DNA of 64,000 nucleotides from Streptomyces sp. NBC_00443 (GTDB lineage Bacteria > Actinomycetota > Actinomycetes > Streptomycetales > Streptomycetaceae), in the NCBI RefSeq assembly GCF_036014175.1, contig NZ_CP107917.1, forward strand, positions 1,488,001 through 1,552,000, read 5' to 3'. The position numbers and the translations under genes are program-made. Positions 17,047 through 25,334 of this stretch are shown one piece after another (within the stretch, counting starts at the first letter, position 1; the number at the start of each line of letters is the position of its first letter). The notes below the pieces were generated by a model, which worked only from the letters and a program-made list of their open reading frames with translations, was not told where the DNA came from and searched no databases.

Positions 17047-17748
17047 TCAGTTGGGCTGTCCGAGCGGCCGTACGACGACGGTGTTGACGTCCACACCGTC
17101 GGGCTGCCGGACGGCCCACACCACCGAGTCGGCGATCTGGTCGGCGGTCAGCAGATGCCCGGGCGGCAGACTGCCGTGGGCGTCCCAGAAGGGTGTCTCC
17201 ACCCGGCCCGGGGCGATGTGGGTCACGCCGATGCCCCAGTCGGTGACCTGCCGCCGGGTGTTCTCGGCGAGCCCGGTCACCGCCCACTTCGTCGCCCCGT
17301 AGATGTTCCCCGGCCCGGGCACGAACCCGGCGACGCTGCCGACGAGGACGATCCGGCCGCGGGTCTCCTTGAGGGCGGCGACGGAGGCGCGGATCAGCAG
17401 GGCCGGGCCGAGGACGTTGGTCAGCACCATCTCGGTCCAGCCGGCCGGGTCACCCTCGGCAACCGAGTCGTGGGTCGCGAAACCCGCGTTGGCGACGACG
17501 GTGTCCAGTCGGCCGAACGCCTTGAGCGTGGTCTCGACGGCCGCCTGGACGTCGCCGTGGTCGGCCGCGTTCCCGACCACCGTCAGCAAACCCTCCGGAT
17601 CCCCGAGCCCCTCCGCGAAGCCACGAAGCCGCGCCTCGCCCCGGCCGGTGACGGTGACCCGGTATCCGGCCTCCAGCAGCTGCCGCGCGACCGCGGCACC
17701 GATGCCGCTGCCGCCGCCGGTGATGAGCGCGACGGGTGAGTCGGTCAT
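17047..17748 (-). CDS. Short-chain dehydrogenase/reductase
   Basis: A classical SDR of 233 residues. It has the cofactor motif ITGGGSGIGAAVA (TGxxxGxG), the NAG-type structural motif in VVANAGFATHD, the catalytic Ser in VLVGSVAGF and the YxxxK motif in IYGATKWAV. Acidic/basic residues after strand 2 (TGRGEARLR) suggest NADP(H) use. The ATG at 17748 is preceded by a G-rich ribosome site, whereas the longer open frame only adds a repetitive Arg-His-Thr-Glu stretch from a tandem repeat. Substrate unknown. Convergent with the chitosanase. Confidence 0.9.
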   Translation of the reverse strand: MTDSPVALITGGGSGIGAAVARQLLEAGYRVTVTGRGEARLRGFAEGLGDPEGLLTVVGNAADHGDVQAAVETTLKAFGRLDTVVANAGFATHDSVAEGDPAGWTEMVLTNVLGPALLIRASVAALKETRGRIVLVGSVAGFVPGPGNIYGATKWAVTGLAENTRRQVTDWGIGVTHIAPGRVETPFWDAHGSLPPGHLLTADQIADSVVWAVRQPDGVDVNTVVVRPLGQPN

Positions 17749-17762
17749 GGCGGTCCCCCCTG

Positions 17763-17810
17763 TGTGTCGTTCCGTGTGTCGTTCCGAGAGTCGTTCCGTG
17801 TGTCGATCTG
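17763..17810. repeat. Four 12-bp tandem repeats in the SDR leader
   Basis: Units TGTGTCGTTCCG at 17763-17774 and 17775-17786, AGAGTCGTTCCG at 17787-17798 and TGTGTCGATCTG at 17799-17810. They lie 15 bp upstream of the SDR start on the template side, in the expected leader or promoter. A 12-bp unit is a helical-turn-scale spacing, which could suit protein binding, but a neutral microsatellite-like origin is as likely. Confidence 0.7.
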
Positions 17811-17902
17811 TGTCCCGTGCGGACGAAGGGGAGTCCATCACTTGGAGAGCTCTCGACGTCAAGGCACCGAGAAGCGGAACGAGCGCCAGGCGCCGGCCGA
17901 CG

Positions 17903-18799
17903 TCACTTCGTCCGTACGGCCGTGTAGACCGTCTGTGCCGCCAGCAGGAACAGATCCGGCCGGTGATGCACGCTCGCCTTGTCGTCCGGGTCGAGGAGCC
18001 GGTCGAGGGTCGCCCGGTCGTCGGCGTCGAGGTGGTCGCCGATGCCGTCGCGGGTGCGGGTCAGGGTGGCGACGACGTAGGCGCGGGCGCGGTCCGTGGT
18101 CGGAGCCGGCAGGTCGAGGAGGAAGGTGCGGGTGCCGCTGGGCCTGAGGCCGGCCGCGGCGAGCAGGGCGGGCCAGTCCTCGGTCTCGACGACCGTGCCG
18201 GGCAGGTCCGCGCGCATCGCGGCGAACCACTCCTCCTCCAGCGCGTCGAGGCGCGCCTGCAGCCCGGGCCGCCCGAAACCGACGTCGCGTGGCAGGAACC
18301 GGGCCGACAGGCCGCCCTCCTGCAGCGCGAGCGTGCCGCCGAGGGCGAGACGGGCGGCGAACGCGGTGAGGGCGGCACGCTGGTCGCCGAGGTGATGCAG
18401 GGTGCGGCCGACCCACAGCAGGTCTGCGGGATAGTCCAAGTCGGCGAGCACGTCCGGGAGTTCACCGGCAAGGGTGCCGAAGCGGTCGGCGACACCGAGC
18501 CTCCCGGCCCGCGCGCCGGCCCGCTCCAGGAGCGGCTCGGAAGCGTCGACCGCGACGACCCGGGCGCCGGGGAAGGTGTCGGCGAGCAGACACGCGATGA
18601 CGCCGGGTCCGCTGCCCGCGTCGACGATCAGCCCCGGTTCGGTCTGCCGCTTGGCCAGCCAGGCCATGGTGTGCTCGTAGAGGGGCGTGAACAGCTCCGC
18701 CTGCGCCTCCAGCTCCGGGCCCATCTCGGCCCAGTCGACGTCGGTGTGGTCGTGGTGGTGGTGACCGGCGTGCCGGTCCGAGTGGTGGTTGTGCGCCAT
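17903..18799 (-). CDS. Class I SAM-dependent methyltransferase with a His-rich N-terminus
   Basis: A 298-residue protein. The Rossmann-fold SAM site is GLIVDAGSGPGVIACLLA, with the acidic strand-2 end in VVAVDASEPLLERA and the motif LLWVGRTLHHLGDQ. The first 20 residues are unusual: MAHNHHSDRHAGHHHHDHTD contains nine histidines, suggesting metal binding or a metal-sensing role. The substrate is unknown; the family includes small-molecule and toxic-metalloid methyltransferases. The start at 18799 is preferred to an upstream in-frame start because the His-rich N-terminus follows a plausible purine-rich site. Divergent from the dioxygenase gene. Confidence 0.87.
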   Translation of the reverse strand: MAHNHHSDRHAGHHHHDHTDVDWAEMGPELEAQAELFTPLYEHTMAWLAKRQTEPGLIVDAGSGPGVIACLLADTFPGARVVAVDASEPLLERAGARAGRLGVADRFGTLAGELPDVLADLDYPADLLWVGRTLHHLGDQRAALTAFAARLALGGTLALQEGGLSARFLPRDVGFGRPGLQARLDALEEEWFAAMRADLPGTVVETEDWPALLAAAGLRPSGTRTFLLDLPAPTTDRARAYVVATLTRTRDGIGDHLDADDRATLDRLLDPDDKASVHHRPDLFLLAAQTVYTAVRTK

Positions 18800-18936
18800 G
18801 CTCGTCAGCCTCTCCCTCGGATGAGGCCAGCGTGCGCCGACGCACCGCCGCGAGGCCACTGTCGTTGCCGGAACGGCAACAACGCGGCGCAATAAATGAG
18901 GTGCGGCCTGCATGGCCGGTCGCCCACGATGGCCCG

Positions 18937-19707
18937 ATGGACGACGAGATGGTGGAGCGCTTCCTCGAGGACGGGTTCGTGAGGATCGCAGGCGCCTTCC
19001 CGCCGCGCGTCGCCGAGCACTGCGAGCGGCTGCTGTGGCGGGAGACGGGGTACGAACCTCAGGACCCGACCACCTGGAAGGACCCCGTGCACTGGGTGTA
19101 CGACATGGCGCAGGGCCCGTTCGCGGCCGCCGTCAACACCCCCGCCCTGCACGAGGCCTTCGACGTGCTGGTGGGTGAGGACCGCTGGCAGTCGCGCTAC
19201 TCGCTGGGCAGCTTCCCGCTGCGGTTCCCGCACGAGGGGGAGCCGGACGACGCGGGCTGGCACATCGAGGGCAGCTACCTGCCCGAGGGCGCCGGGCACC
19301 CGCACACGAACGTGCACTCGAAGGACCGTGCGCTGCTCATGCTGTTCCTGTTCAGCGAGGTCACCGAGGACAACGCCCCGACCCGCATCCGGGTCGGCTC
19401 ACATCTCGACGTACCGCCGGTCCTGGCACCGTACGGCGAGGCCGGTGCGTCCTTCCTGGAGCTCGGCCCGAAGGTCGCCGAAGCCTCCGCGCACCGCCCG
19501 CTCGCCCACGCCACCGGCCGCCCCGGTGACGTCTACCTCTGCCACCCCTTCCTGGTCCACGCGGCCCAGCCGAACCACGGCACGCGCCCCCGCTTCATGG
19601 CGCAGCCGCCGCTGCATCCGGCGGTGCCGCTGGAGCTGGACCGGGCCGACGGGGACTACTCGGCGGTTGAGTTCGCGATCCGCCGGGGCCTGGCCAGAGA
19701 GAACTGA
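18937..19707 (+). CDS. Phytanoyl-CoA dioxygenase (PhyH) family protein
   Basis: A predicted Fe(II)/2-oxoglutarate oxygenase of 256 residues. The proximal metal motif is in AGWHIEGSYLPEG, where the usual HxD is HxE. The distal His and the 2-oxoglutarate-binding Arg appear in HPFLVHAAQPNHGTRPRF. The N-terminal helix MVERFLEDGFVRIAGAFPP is characteristic of PhyH proteins. Substrates vary from lipids to secondary metabolites, and none can be named. The HxE change may affect iron binding. ATG 18937 gives the family-like start. Confidence 0.85.
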   Translation: MDDEMVERFLEDGFVRIAGAFPPRVAEHCERLLWRETGYEPQDPTTWKDPVHWVYDMAQGPFAAAVNTPALHEAFDVLVGEDRWQSRYSLGSFPLRFPHEGEPDDAGWHIEGSYLPEGAGHPHTNVHSKDRALLMLFLFSEVTEDNAPTRIRVGSHLDVPPVLAPYGEAGASFLELGPKVAEASAHRPLAHATGRPGDVYLCHPFLVHAAQPNHGTRPRFMAQPPLHPAVPLELDRADGDYSAVEFAIRRGLAREN

Positions 19708-19724
19708 CCGGACCCCGGCGACCA

Positions 19725-19797
19725 CCGCGCCCCGTCAGGGGCGCGGGGCTGCATCCAATATGCGGCTCCGCCGCGCGGGCGCGACCAGCCACAACGG
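19725..19797. repeat. Intergenic repeat copy A (long variant) with terminator-like hairpin
   Basis: CCGCGCCCC (19725-19733) and GGGGCGCGG (19738-19746) make a perfect 9-bp stem with a GTCA loop. They are followed by ATATGCGGCTCCGCCGCG and GGCGCGACCAGCCACAACGG. The same block recurs at 42885 (long form) and, shorter, at 24861, 32163 and 50639. It lies between convergent genes and probably terminates both. Confidence 0.75.
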
Positions 19798-19819
19798 ACG
19801 CGCAGTCGCAGTCATCGCA

Positions 19820-21544
19820 CTACGACAACGGCGGATACGCGTTCCGCATCAGCTGCTGGAACTGAGCAGAGAACCAGTGCCCCGACAGCGGAGCGTCCGG
19901 CAAGGCACCCGACAGGTTGTTGCCGTTGCGCGGGTTACCCGTGTACGTCGGGTCGCACATCCGGTCGAACCCCTTGCCCTCGTCGTTCGGGATCTCCCGG
20001 CTGGCACCGTCGGACTCCCCCGGCGGCTTGATCCAGACGTACGCGTCGATCCCGGCCGCCGGACTGGCCTGCGGGCGCTCGCCGAGTCCGGCGCCGGACT
20101 GGTTGCACCAGTTGCCGACGTGGATGCGACGGTCGTAGCGGCCGCCGTTGACGTACGTGTCGACGTCGGTCGTCGCGCCCGGACCGGCGGGCCGTGCGCT
20201 GCCGCCCCAGCCGTTCCTGGACGTGTCGATCAGCATGCCGATGCCGGAGTTGAAGCCGGTCGTGACGAGCTGGTTGCGGAAGCCCTGCGCGAAGGACAGC
20301 TCGTCGGTGTAGCGGTTCCAGTCGACCCACTTCGACTCGCGGACGGACTTGCCGCCGACGGTGTCGTTGATGGTGAAGTTGTTCTCCTTCAGGGCGCTGT
20401 AGTTCGCCGTGTTGGCGATGAACCCGTGCACGTCGTTGACCGTGGCGCCCTCGGAGGTGGCCGCCTCCTTCATCACGGCGGCGCTGGCGGCGAAGTTGTC
20501 GTCCCAGCCGATCCAGCCGTGGTGCCCGGCGTCGATGTAGTTGTAGACGTTGGGCGCGTCGCCGAGCTTGCCCAGGGCGTAGCCGACGCCCTTCTGGTAG
20601 TTGCCGTTGGCCTTCATCACGTCGCACTGCGGGGTGGCCGTGGGCCGGCTTCCGGTGTTGGTGACCAGGTTGGGCAGTGAGTCGATCTCGATGGTCGTCA
20701 CGATCCGCAGCGAGGCGTACTTCGGGTCGGCGAGGATCGCGGCGATCGGGTCGATGTACTCGGTCTTGTACCGGCCGAGCTCCGTCGGGCCGAGCTCACC
20801 GTTGGAGGCGAGGGCCGCGCAGTCACGTCCGGGCAGGTTGTAGATCACCAGCTGGACGACGAGTTCGCCGGAACCCTTCTGGGTCAGGGCCCCGTCAAGG
20901 TGGTCGCGCAGACCCATGCCGCCGTTGACGCCGTTGATGGCGGCGATGCGGTCGAGCCAGACGCCGGTCGGCTGGCCCGCGATCCGGCTGCCGCCCGGCT
21001 CGGCGGCGGCCTTCGCGGACCACTCCGGGTTCACGTACACCTTGGCGCCGGAGTACGGGTTGTCGACCTTCGGGCCGGTCGGGCCGGGATCGGTCGGGTC
21101 AGTGGGATCCGTGGGACCCGAGCCGTCATCGACATTGCAGGTCACACCGTCGAGGGTGAAGGTGGCCGGGACGGCGTTGGTGCCGCTGTAGGAGCCCTGG
21201 AAGCCGAAGCTGACAGAACCGCCCGTCGACAGCGTCCCGTTGTAGGTCTCGTTGGTGGCGGTCACAGCGGCACCGCTCTGGCTGACCTTGGCGTTCCAGC
21301 CGCTGGTGACCTTCTGGTTTCCGGCGTACGACCACTTCACCGACCAGTTGGACTTGGCGGCGCCCTGGTTGGTGACCGTCACGGCGGCGGTGAAGCCGGT
21401 GTCCCACTGGTTCTGCACCGTGTAGTCGACGGTGCAGGGGACGGCGGCCGTGCCGATTCCGCCGGGGTCCGCGGCGAGCGCGGTCCCCGAGGCCCCGGCG
21501 ACCAGTGCCAGGGCGGCGAGCATCGCAGTTCTGGTACGAGTCAT
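19820..21544 (-). CDS. Secreted GH6 cellulase (cellobiohydrolase-type) with N-terminal CBM2
   Basis: Hydrolyses cellulose outside the cell, probably as an exo-acting 1,4-beta-cellobiosidase. The 574-residue protein has a signal peptide (ALVAGASGTALA), a CBM2 cellulose-binding domain (residues about 35-135, starting CTVDYTVQNQWDTGF and ending LDGVTCN with the conserved Trp residues), a Thr-Asp-Pro linker of repeated DPT units, then the GH6 barrel. Catalytic-region motifs are YNLPGRDCAALASNGEL and MLIDTSRNGWGG. Loops long enough to roof the active site suggest an exo mode. It is divergent from the GH48 cellulase, and both are controlled by CebR-type boxes in the shared upstream region. Confidence 0.95.
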   Translation of the reverse strand: MTRTRTAMLAALALVAGASGTALAADPGGIGTAAVPCTVDYTVQNQWDTGFTAAVTVTNQGAAKSNWSVKWSYAGNQKVTSGWNAKVSQSGAAVTATNETYNGTLSTGGSVSFGFQGSYSGTNAVPATFTLDGVTCNVDDGSGPTDPTDPTDPGPTGPKVDNPYSGAKVYVNPEWSAKAAAEPGGSRIAGQPTGVWLDRIAAINGVNGGMGLRDHLDGALTQKGSGELVVQLVIYNLPGRDCAALASNGELGPTELGRYKTEYIDPIAAILADPKYASLRIVTTIEIDSLPNLVTNTGSRPTATPQCDVMKANGNYQKGVGYALGKLGDAPNVYNYIDAGHHGWIGWDDNFAASAAVMKEAATSEGATVNDVHGFIANTANYSALKENNFTINDTVGGKSVRESKWVDWNRYTDELSFAQGFRNQLVTTGFNSGIGMLIDTSRNGWGGSARPAGPGATTDVDTYVNGGRYDRRIHVGNWCNQSGAGLGERPQASPAAGIDAYVWIKPPGESDGASREIPNDEGKGFDRMCDPTYTGNPRNGNNLSGALPDAPLSGHWFSAQFQQLMRNAYPPLS

Positions 21545-21708
21545 GAGTGCGGGTTCCTTCTTGGTTGCGGGTGCTGACGGTCCATCCGTGCAGGGCGCGC
21601 AAGAGGCAAGGAGGAGGTGCCGAAGACGGCTGAAAGTGCTGAACGCGGGGGGTGTCGCATGAGCGACTCCTCACAGCTCCGGCGCGTCGTGACGGACACG
21701 TCGACTGA

Positions 21709-21722
21709 TGGAAGCGCTCCCA
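21709..21722. promoter_or_regulatory. CebR-type operator, GH6 side
   Basis: TGGAAGCGCTCCCA, one change from the palindrome TGGGAGCGCTCCCA known as the binding site of the cellobiose-responsive LacI-family repressor CebR. It lies 165 bp upstream of the GH6 start. Confidence 0.85.
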
Positions 21723-21851
21723 CTGGTGTCCATGAAGCTAGCGCCAAGTGTCGGTAAAGGACAGGGGCGTTGCTGCCTTTTACTCAATGGAACGCGTCGA
21801 ATCTTTTCGACTCTTCAAGCACCTTGACCCCTCGCACCCCCGTCTCCACTA

Positions 21852-21865
21852 TGGGAGCGCTCCCA
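21852..21865. promoter_or_regulatory. CebR-type operator, GH48 side
   Basis: TGGGAGCGCTCCCA, a perfect match to the CebR consensus palindrome, 46 bp before the GH48 start codon. Cellobiose or cellotriose would relieve repression in the established model. Confidence 0.92.
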
Positions 21866-21911
21866 CTGGTTCAAGCCTTGACTTCTCCGAGCCGCAAGGA
21901 GGAACCAGCAC

Positions 21912-24827
21912 GTGCATCCCCCACGCAGACGCAGAGTCGTACGACGGTTCTGGACGGCCGTTGTCGCGGCCCTGGCGCTTCCCCTGACCATGCTGGGCAC
22001 AGGGTCGACTCCCGCTCAGGCGGCGGCACTCCAGTGCAGTGTCGACTACCGGACCAATGACTGGGGCTCCGGCTTCACCGCGGACCTGACGATCACCAAC
22101 CGCGGCACGGACGTCATCGACGGCTGGACCCTGACGTACGGCTACGCGGGCAACCAGAAGCTCGGCAACGGCTGGAACGGCACCTGGTCGCAGTCCGGCC
22201 AGTCGGTCACCGTGCAGAACGCCGGCCACAACGGGCGCATCGCCGCCGGAGCCGCGGTCACCACCGGCGCGCAGTTCACCTACAGCGGCACCAACGCCGC
22301 CCCCACGAACTTCGCGATCAACGGCACGAGTTGCACCGGCGCCCACCAGCCCCCCATCACCGTACTGACCAGCCCGGCCGCGGGCGCCGTCTACTCGCAG
22401 GGCGACGCCGTCCCGCTCGCGGCCACCGCCGCTGCCGCGGACGGCGCGACGATCAGCAAGGTCGAGTTCTACGACAACACGACCCTGCTGGGCACGGACA
22501 CGACGGCGCCGTACTCGCTCTCGGCCTCAAGCCTGGCCGTGGGCAGTCATTCGCTGCTCGCGAAGGGGTACGACAGCCTCGGCGCGTCCGCGGAGTCCAC
22601 GCCGGTCGGCATCACGGTCGCCTCGGGTCCCGCCGTGGTGACCACTCCGGCCCAACTCCCGGTCCAGCAGGGCAGGACGGCGACGTTCGACGTGAAGCTG
22701 TCGACCCAGCCGTCGGCCAATGTCACCGTCGCAACCGCCCGTACGAGCGGCAACTCGGGCCTGTCGGTGACCGGCGGCGCCTCGCGCACCTTCACGCCCT
22801 CGAACTGGAACACCGCGCAGAAGGTGACCATCACCGCCGACACCTCCGGTACCGGCGCGGCGACTTTCGAGTCGACGGCCGCCGGGCACGCGAAGGCGTC
22901 GGTCACGGTGACCCAGATCGCGGCGGCGAAGGCGTACGACGCCCGCTTCCTGGAGCTGTACGGCAAGATCACCGACCCGGCGAACGGCTACTTCTCACCC
23001 GAGGGCATCCCCTACCACTCGGTCGAGACGCTGATCGTCGAGGCACCGGACCACGGCCACGAGACCACATCGGAGGCCTACAGCTATCTTCTCTGGCTGC
23101 AGGCGATGTACGGCAAGGTCACGGGCGACTGGTCCAAGTTCAACGGCGCCTGGGAGATCATGGAGAAGTACATGATCCCGACCCACGCCGACCAGCCGAC
23201 CAACTCCTTCTACAACGCCTCGAAGCCGGCGACGTACGCGCCCGAGCTCGATACCCCGAACGAGTACCCGGCGAAGCTCGACGCGTCGGTCTCGGTCGGC
23301 TCGGACCCGATCGCCGGTGAACTGAAGAGCGCGTACGGCACGGACGACGTGTACGGCATGCACTGGCTGCAGGACGTCGACAACACCTACGGCTACGGCA
23401 ACTCGCCGGGCAAGTGCGAGGCGGGGCCGGGCGACACGGGGCCGTCGTACATCAACACCTTCCAGCGCGGTGCGCAGGAGTCGGTGTGGGAGACGGTGCC
23501 GCAGCCGACCTGCGACCAGTTCAAGTACGGCGGATCGAACGGGTACTTGGATCTGTTCACCGGTGACGCCTCCTACGCCAAGCAGTGGAAGTTCACCAAC
23601 GCCCCGGACGCCGACGCGCGTGCGGTGCAGGCCGCCTACTGGGCCGACAAGTGGGCCGACGCGCAGGGCAAGGGCGGCGACATCTCCGCGACCGTCGCCA
23701 AGGCCGCGAAGATGGGCGACTATCTGCGCTACGCCATGTACGACAAGTACTTCAAGAAGGTCGGCAACTGTGCCGGTCCGTCGGCCTGCCCGGCCGGCAC
23801 CGGCAAGGACGCCTCGCACTATCTGCTCTCCTGGTACTACGCCTGGGGCGGCGCCACCGACACCTCGGCGGGCTGGGCCTGGCGCATCGGCTCCAGCCAT
23901 GCGCACGGCGGCTACCAGAACCCGATGGCCGCGTATGCGCTCAGCGGGTACGCCGATCTGAAGCCCAAGTCGGCGACGGGGCAGGCGGACTGGGCCAAGT
24001 CGCTGGAGCGGCAGGTCGAGTTCTACCGATGGCTGCAGTCCAGCGAGGGCGCGATCGCGGGCGGTGCGACGAACAGCTGGGCGGGCCGGTACGCGACGCC
24101 GCCCGCCGGGAAGTCGACCTTCTACGGCATGTACTACGACCAGCAGCCCGTCTACCACGACCCGCCGTCCAACCAGTGGTTCGGCTTCCAGGCGTGGTCG
24201 ATGGAGCGGGTGGCCGAGTACTACCAGCAGACGGGGAACGCCTCCGCGAAGGCCGTCCTCGACAAGTGGGTCGACTGGGCGCTGTCCGAGACGACCGTCA
24301 ATCCGGACGGTACGTACCGGATCCCGTCCACGCTCCAGTGGTCGGGGCAGCCCGACACCTGGAACGCCTCAAGTCCGGGTGCCAACAACGGACTTCATGT
24401 CACCGTCGCCGACTACACCAACGACGTCGGTGTGGCGGCCGCGTACGCCAAGACCCTGACGTACTACGCCGACCGCTCCGGTGACACGCAGGCCGCGGCC
24501 ACGGCCAAGGCGCTGCTCGACGGCATGTGGGACAACCACCAGGATGATCTCGGCATCGCCGTCCCGGAGACCCGCGCCGACTACAACCGCTTCGACGACC
24601 CGATCTACGTCCCGAGCGGGTGGAGCGGCACCATGCCGAACGGTGACGCGATCAACTCATCGTCGACCTTCGACTCGATCCGGTCGTTCTACGAGGACGA
24701 TCCGGCCTGGTCGAAGATCGAGGCGTATCTCGCGGGCGGGGCGGCGCCGTCGTTCACGTATCACCGGTTCTGGGCTCAGGCGGACATCGCCTTGGCCATG
24801 GGCTCGTATGCGGAGCTGCTCGAGTAG
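21912..24827 (+). CDS. Secreted GH48 processive cellulase with CBM2 and Ig-like domains
   Basis: A processive exocellulase acting from the reducing end of cellulose, the usual partner of GH6 and GH9 enzymes. The 971-residue protein has a signal peptide to about residue 37 (TPAQAAA), CBM2 ([15 protein letters not shown] to INGTSCTG), a bacterial Ig-like domain (about 145-240, [15 protein letters not shown]), a second beta-sandwich rich in Thr and Ser (about 240-330), and the GH48 (alpha/alpha)6 barrel from [16 protein letters not shown]. The catalytic acid is in [15 protein letters not shown], with aromatic tunnel motifs such as [22 protein letters not shown] start at 21912 with GGAGGA upstream. 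Controlled by the adjacent CebR operator. Confidence 0.96.
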   Translation: MHPPRRRRVVRRFWTAVVAALALPLTMLGTGSTPAQAAALQCSVDYRTNDWGSGFTADLTITNRGTDVIDGWTLTYGYAGNQKLGNGWNGTWSQSGQSVTVQNAGHNGRIAAGAAVTTGAQFTYSGTNAAPTNFAINGTSCTGAHQPPITVLTSPAAGAVYSQGDAVPLAATAAAADGATISKVEFYDNTTLLGTDTTAPYSLSASSLAVGSHSLLAKGYDSLGASAESTPVGITVASGPAVVTTPAQLPVQQGRTATFDVKLSTQPSANVTVATARTSGNSGLSVTGGASRTFTPSNWNTAQKVTITADTSGTGAATFESTAAGHAKASVTVTQIAAAKAYDARFLELYGKITDPANGYFSPEGIPYHSVETLIVEAPDHGHETTSEAYSYLLWLQAMYGKVTGDWSKFNGAWEIMEKYMIPTHADQPTNSFYNASKPATYAPELDTPNEYPAKLDASVSVGSDPIAGELKSAYGTDDVYGMHWLQDVDNTYGYGNSPGKCEAGPGDTGPSYINTFQRGAQESVWETVPQPTCDQFKYGGSNGYLDLFTGDASYAKQWKFTNAPDADARAVQAAYWADKWADAQGKGGDISATVAKAAKMGDYLRYAMYDKYFKKVGNCAGPSACPAGTGKDASHYLLSWYYAWGGATDTSAGWAWRIGSSHAHGGYQNPMAAYALSGYADLKPKSATGQADWAKSLERQVEFYRWLQSSEGAIAGGATNSWAGRYATPPAGKSTFYGMYYDQQPVYHDPPSNQWFGFQAWSMERVAEYYQQTGNASAKAVLDKWVDWALSETTVNPDGTYRIPSTLQWSGQPDTWNASSPGANNGLHVTVADYTNDVGVAAAYAKTLTYYADRSGDTQAAATAKALLDGMWDNHQDDLGIAVPETRADYNRFDDPIYVPSGWSGTMPNGDAINSSSTFDSIRSFYEDDPAWSKIEAYLAGGAAPSFTYHRFWAQADIALAMGSYAELLE

Positions 24828-24860
24828 CGGTTCGCAGAGCGACTGGGGGGCGCGGGAGTA

Positions 24861-24910
24861 CGGCGACTGCCGGCTGGTTGTGGCTGGTCGCGCAGTTCCC
24901 CGCGCCCCTT
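24861..24910. repeat. Intergenic repeat copy B (short variant, inverted)
   Basis: Contains TGGCTGGTCGCGCAGTTCCC followed by CGCGCCCCTT, the reverse complement of the 32163 copy, preceded by CGGCGACTGCCGGCTGGTTG. It lies just after the GH48 stop, before the GH74 remnant. Confidence 0.7.
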
Positions 24911-24948
24911 GGGACGCCCGCGCCACCCTCTTCGAAGAAGGACACGAG

Positions 24949-25290
24949 CGGATACGCCGGCGCAAGACCTTCTACGGCTTCAAGTCCGGGAAGTTCTACG
25001 TCAGTACGGACGGCGGCGCGACCTTCACCCCATCCCCGGCGACCGGCAAGGCGGCCACGGGTGTCTCGTGCCAGACCCTCTACACCAGCGCGAAGATCGG
25101 CGGTGTCCGCGGCATCTTCCGGTCGACGGACAAGGGGGCGTCCTGGACCCGCATCAACGGCGACGCCCACCAGTGGGGTTGGACGGGTGCGGCGATCACG
25201 GGTGACCCGCGGGTGTTTCAGGGCCGGAACTGGCGGGTGTACGTGGCGACGAACGGGCGGGGGGTCGTCTACGGCGACACGTCGGCCTGA
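24949..25290 (+). pseudogene. GH74 xyloglucanase fragment (C-terminal end, with internal deletion)
   Basis: The frame encodes KTFYGFKSGKFYVSTDGGATF and then LYTSAKIGGVRGIFRSTDKG and ASWTRINGDAHQWGWTGAA, all diagnostic of the last blades of GH74 xyloglucanases. The segment normally joining these two (with the LWRSTDGG Asp-box blade) is missing, and ITGDPRVFQ is followed by a short insertion before RVYVATNGRGVVYGD. No start or catalytic Asp residues remain. A full GH74 domain is about 700 residues, of which about 115 are left. A leftover of a third cellulose-island enzyme. Confidence 0.82.
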
Positions 25291-25334
25291 GCCGGTGGGT
25301 GCGCGCCTCCCGTGGGGTGCGCACCCACCGTCGT

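Larger units (their letters stand above)
21545..21911. other. Non-coding divergent promoter region of the two cellulase genes
   Basis: 367 bp between the GH6 and GH48 starts. It contains two 14-bp CebR-type palindromes (21709-21722 and 21852-21865), each 47-178 bp from a start codon, and a strong GGAGGA ribosome site at about 21898 for GH48. Short open stretches here lack coding character. No other structure was found. Confidence 0.75.

Noticed and set aside
17763..17810. CRISPR array
   Set aside because: Units are adjacent 12-mers without spacers.
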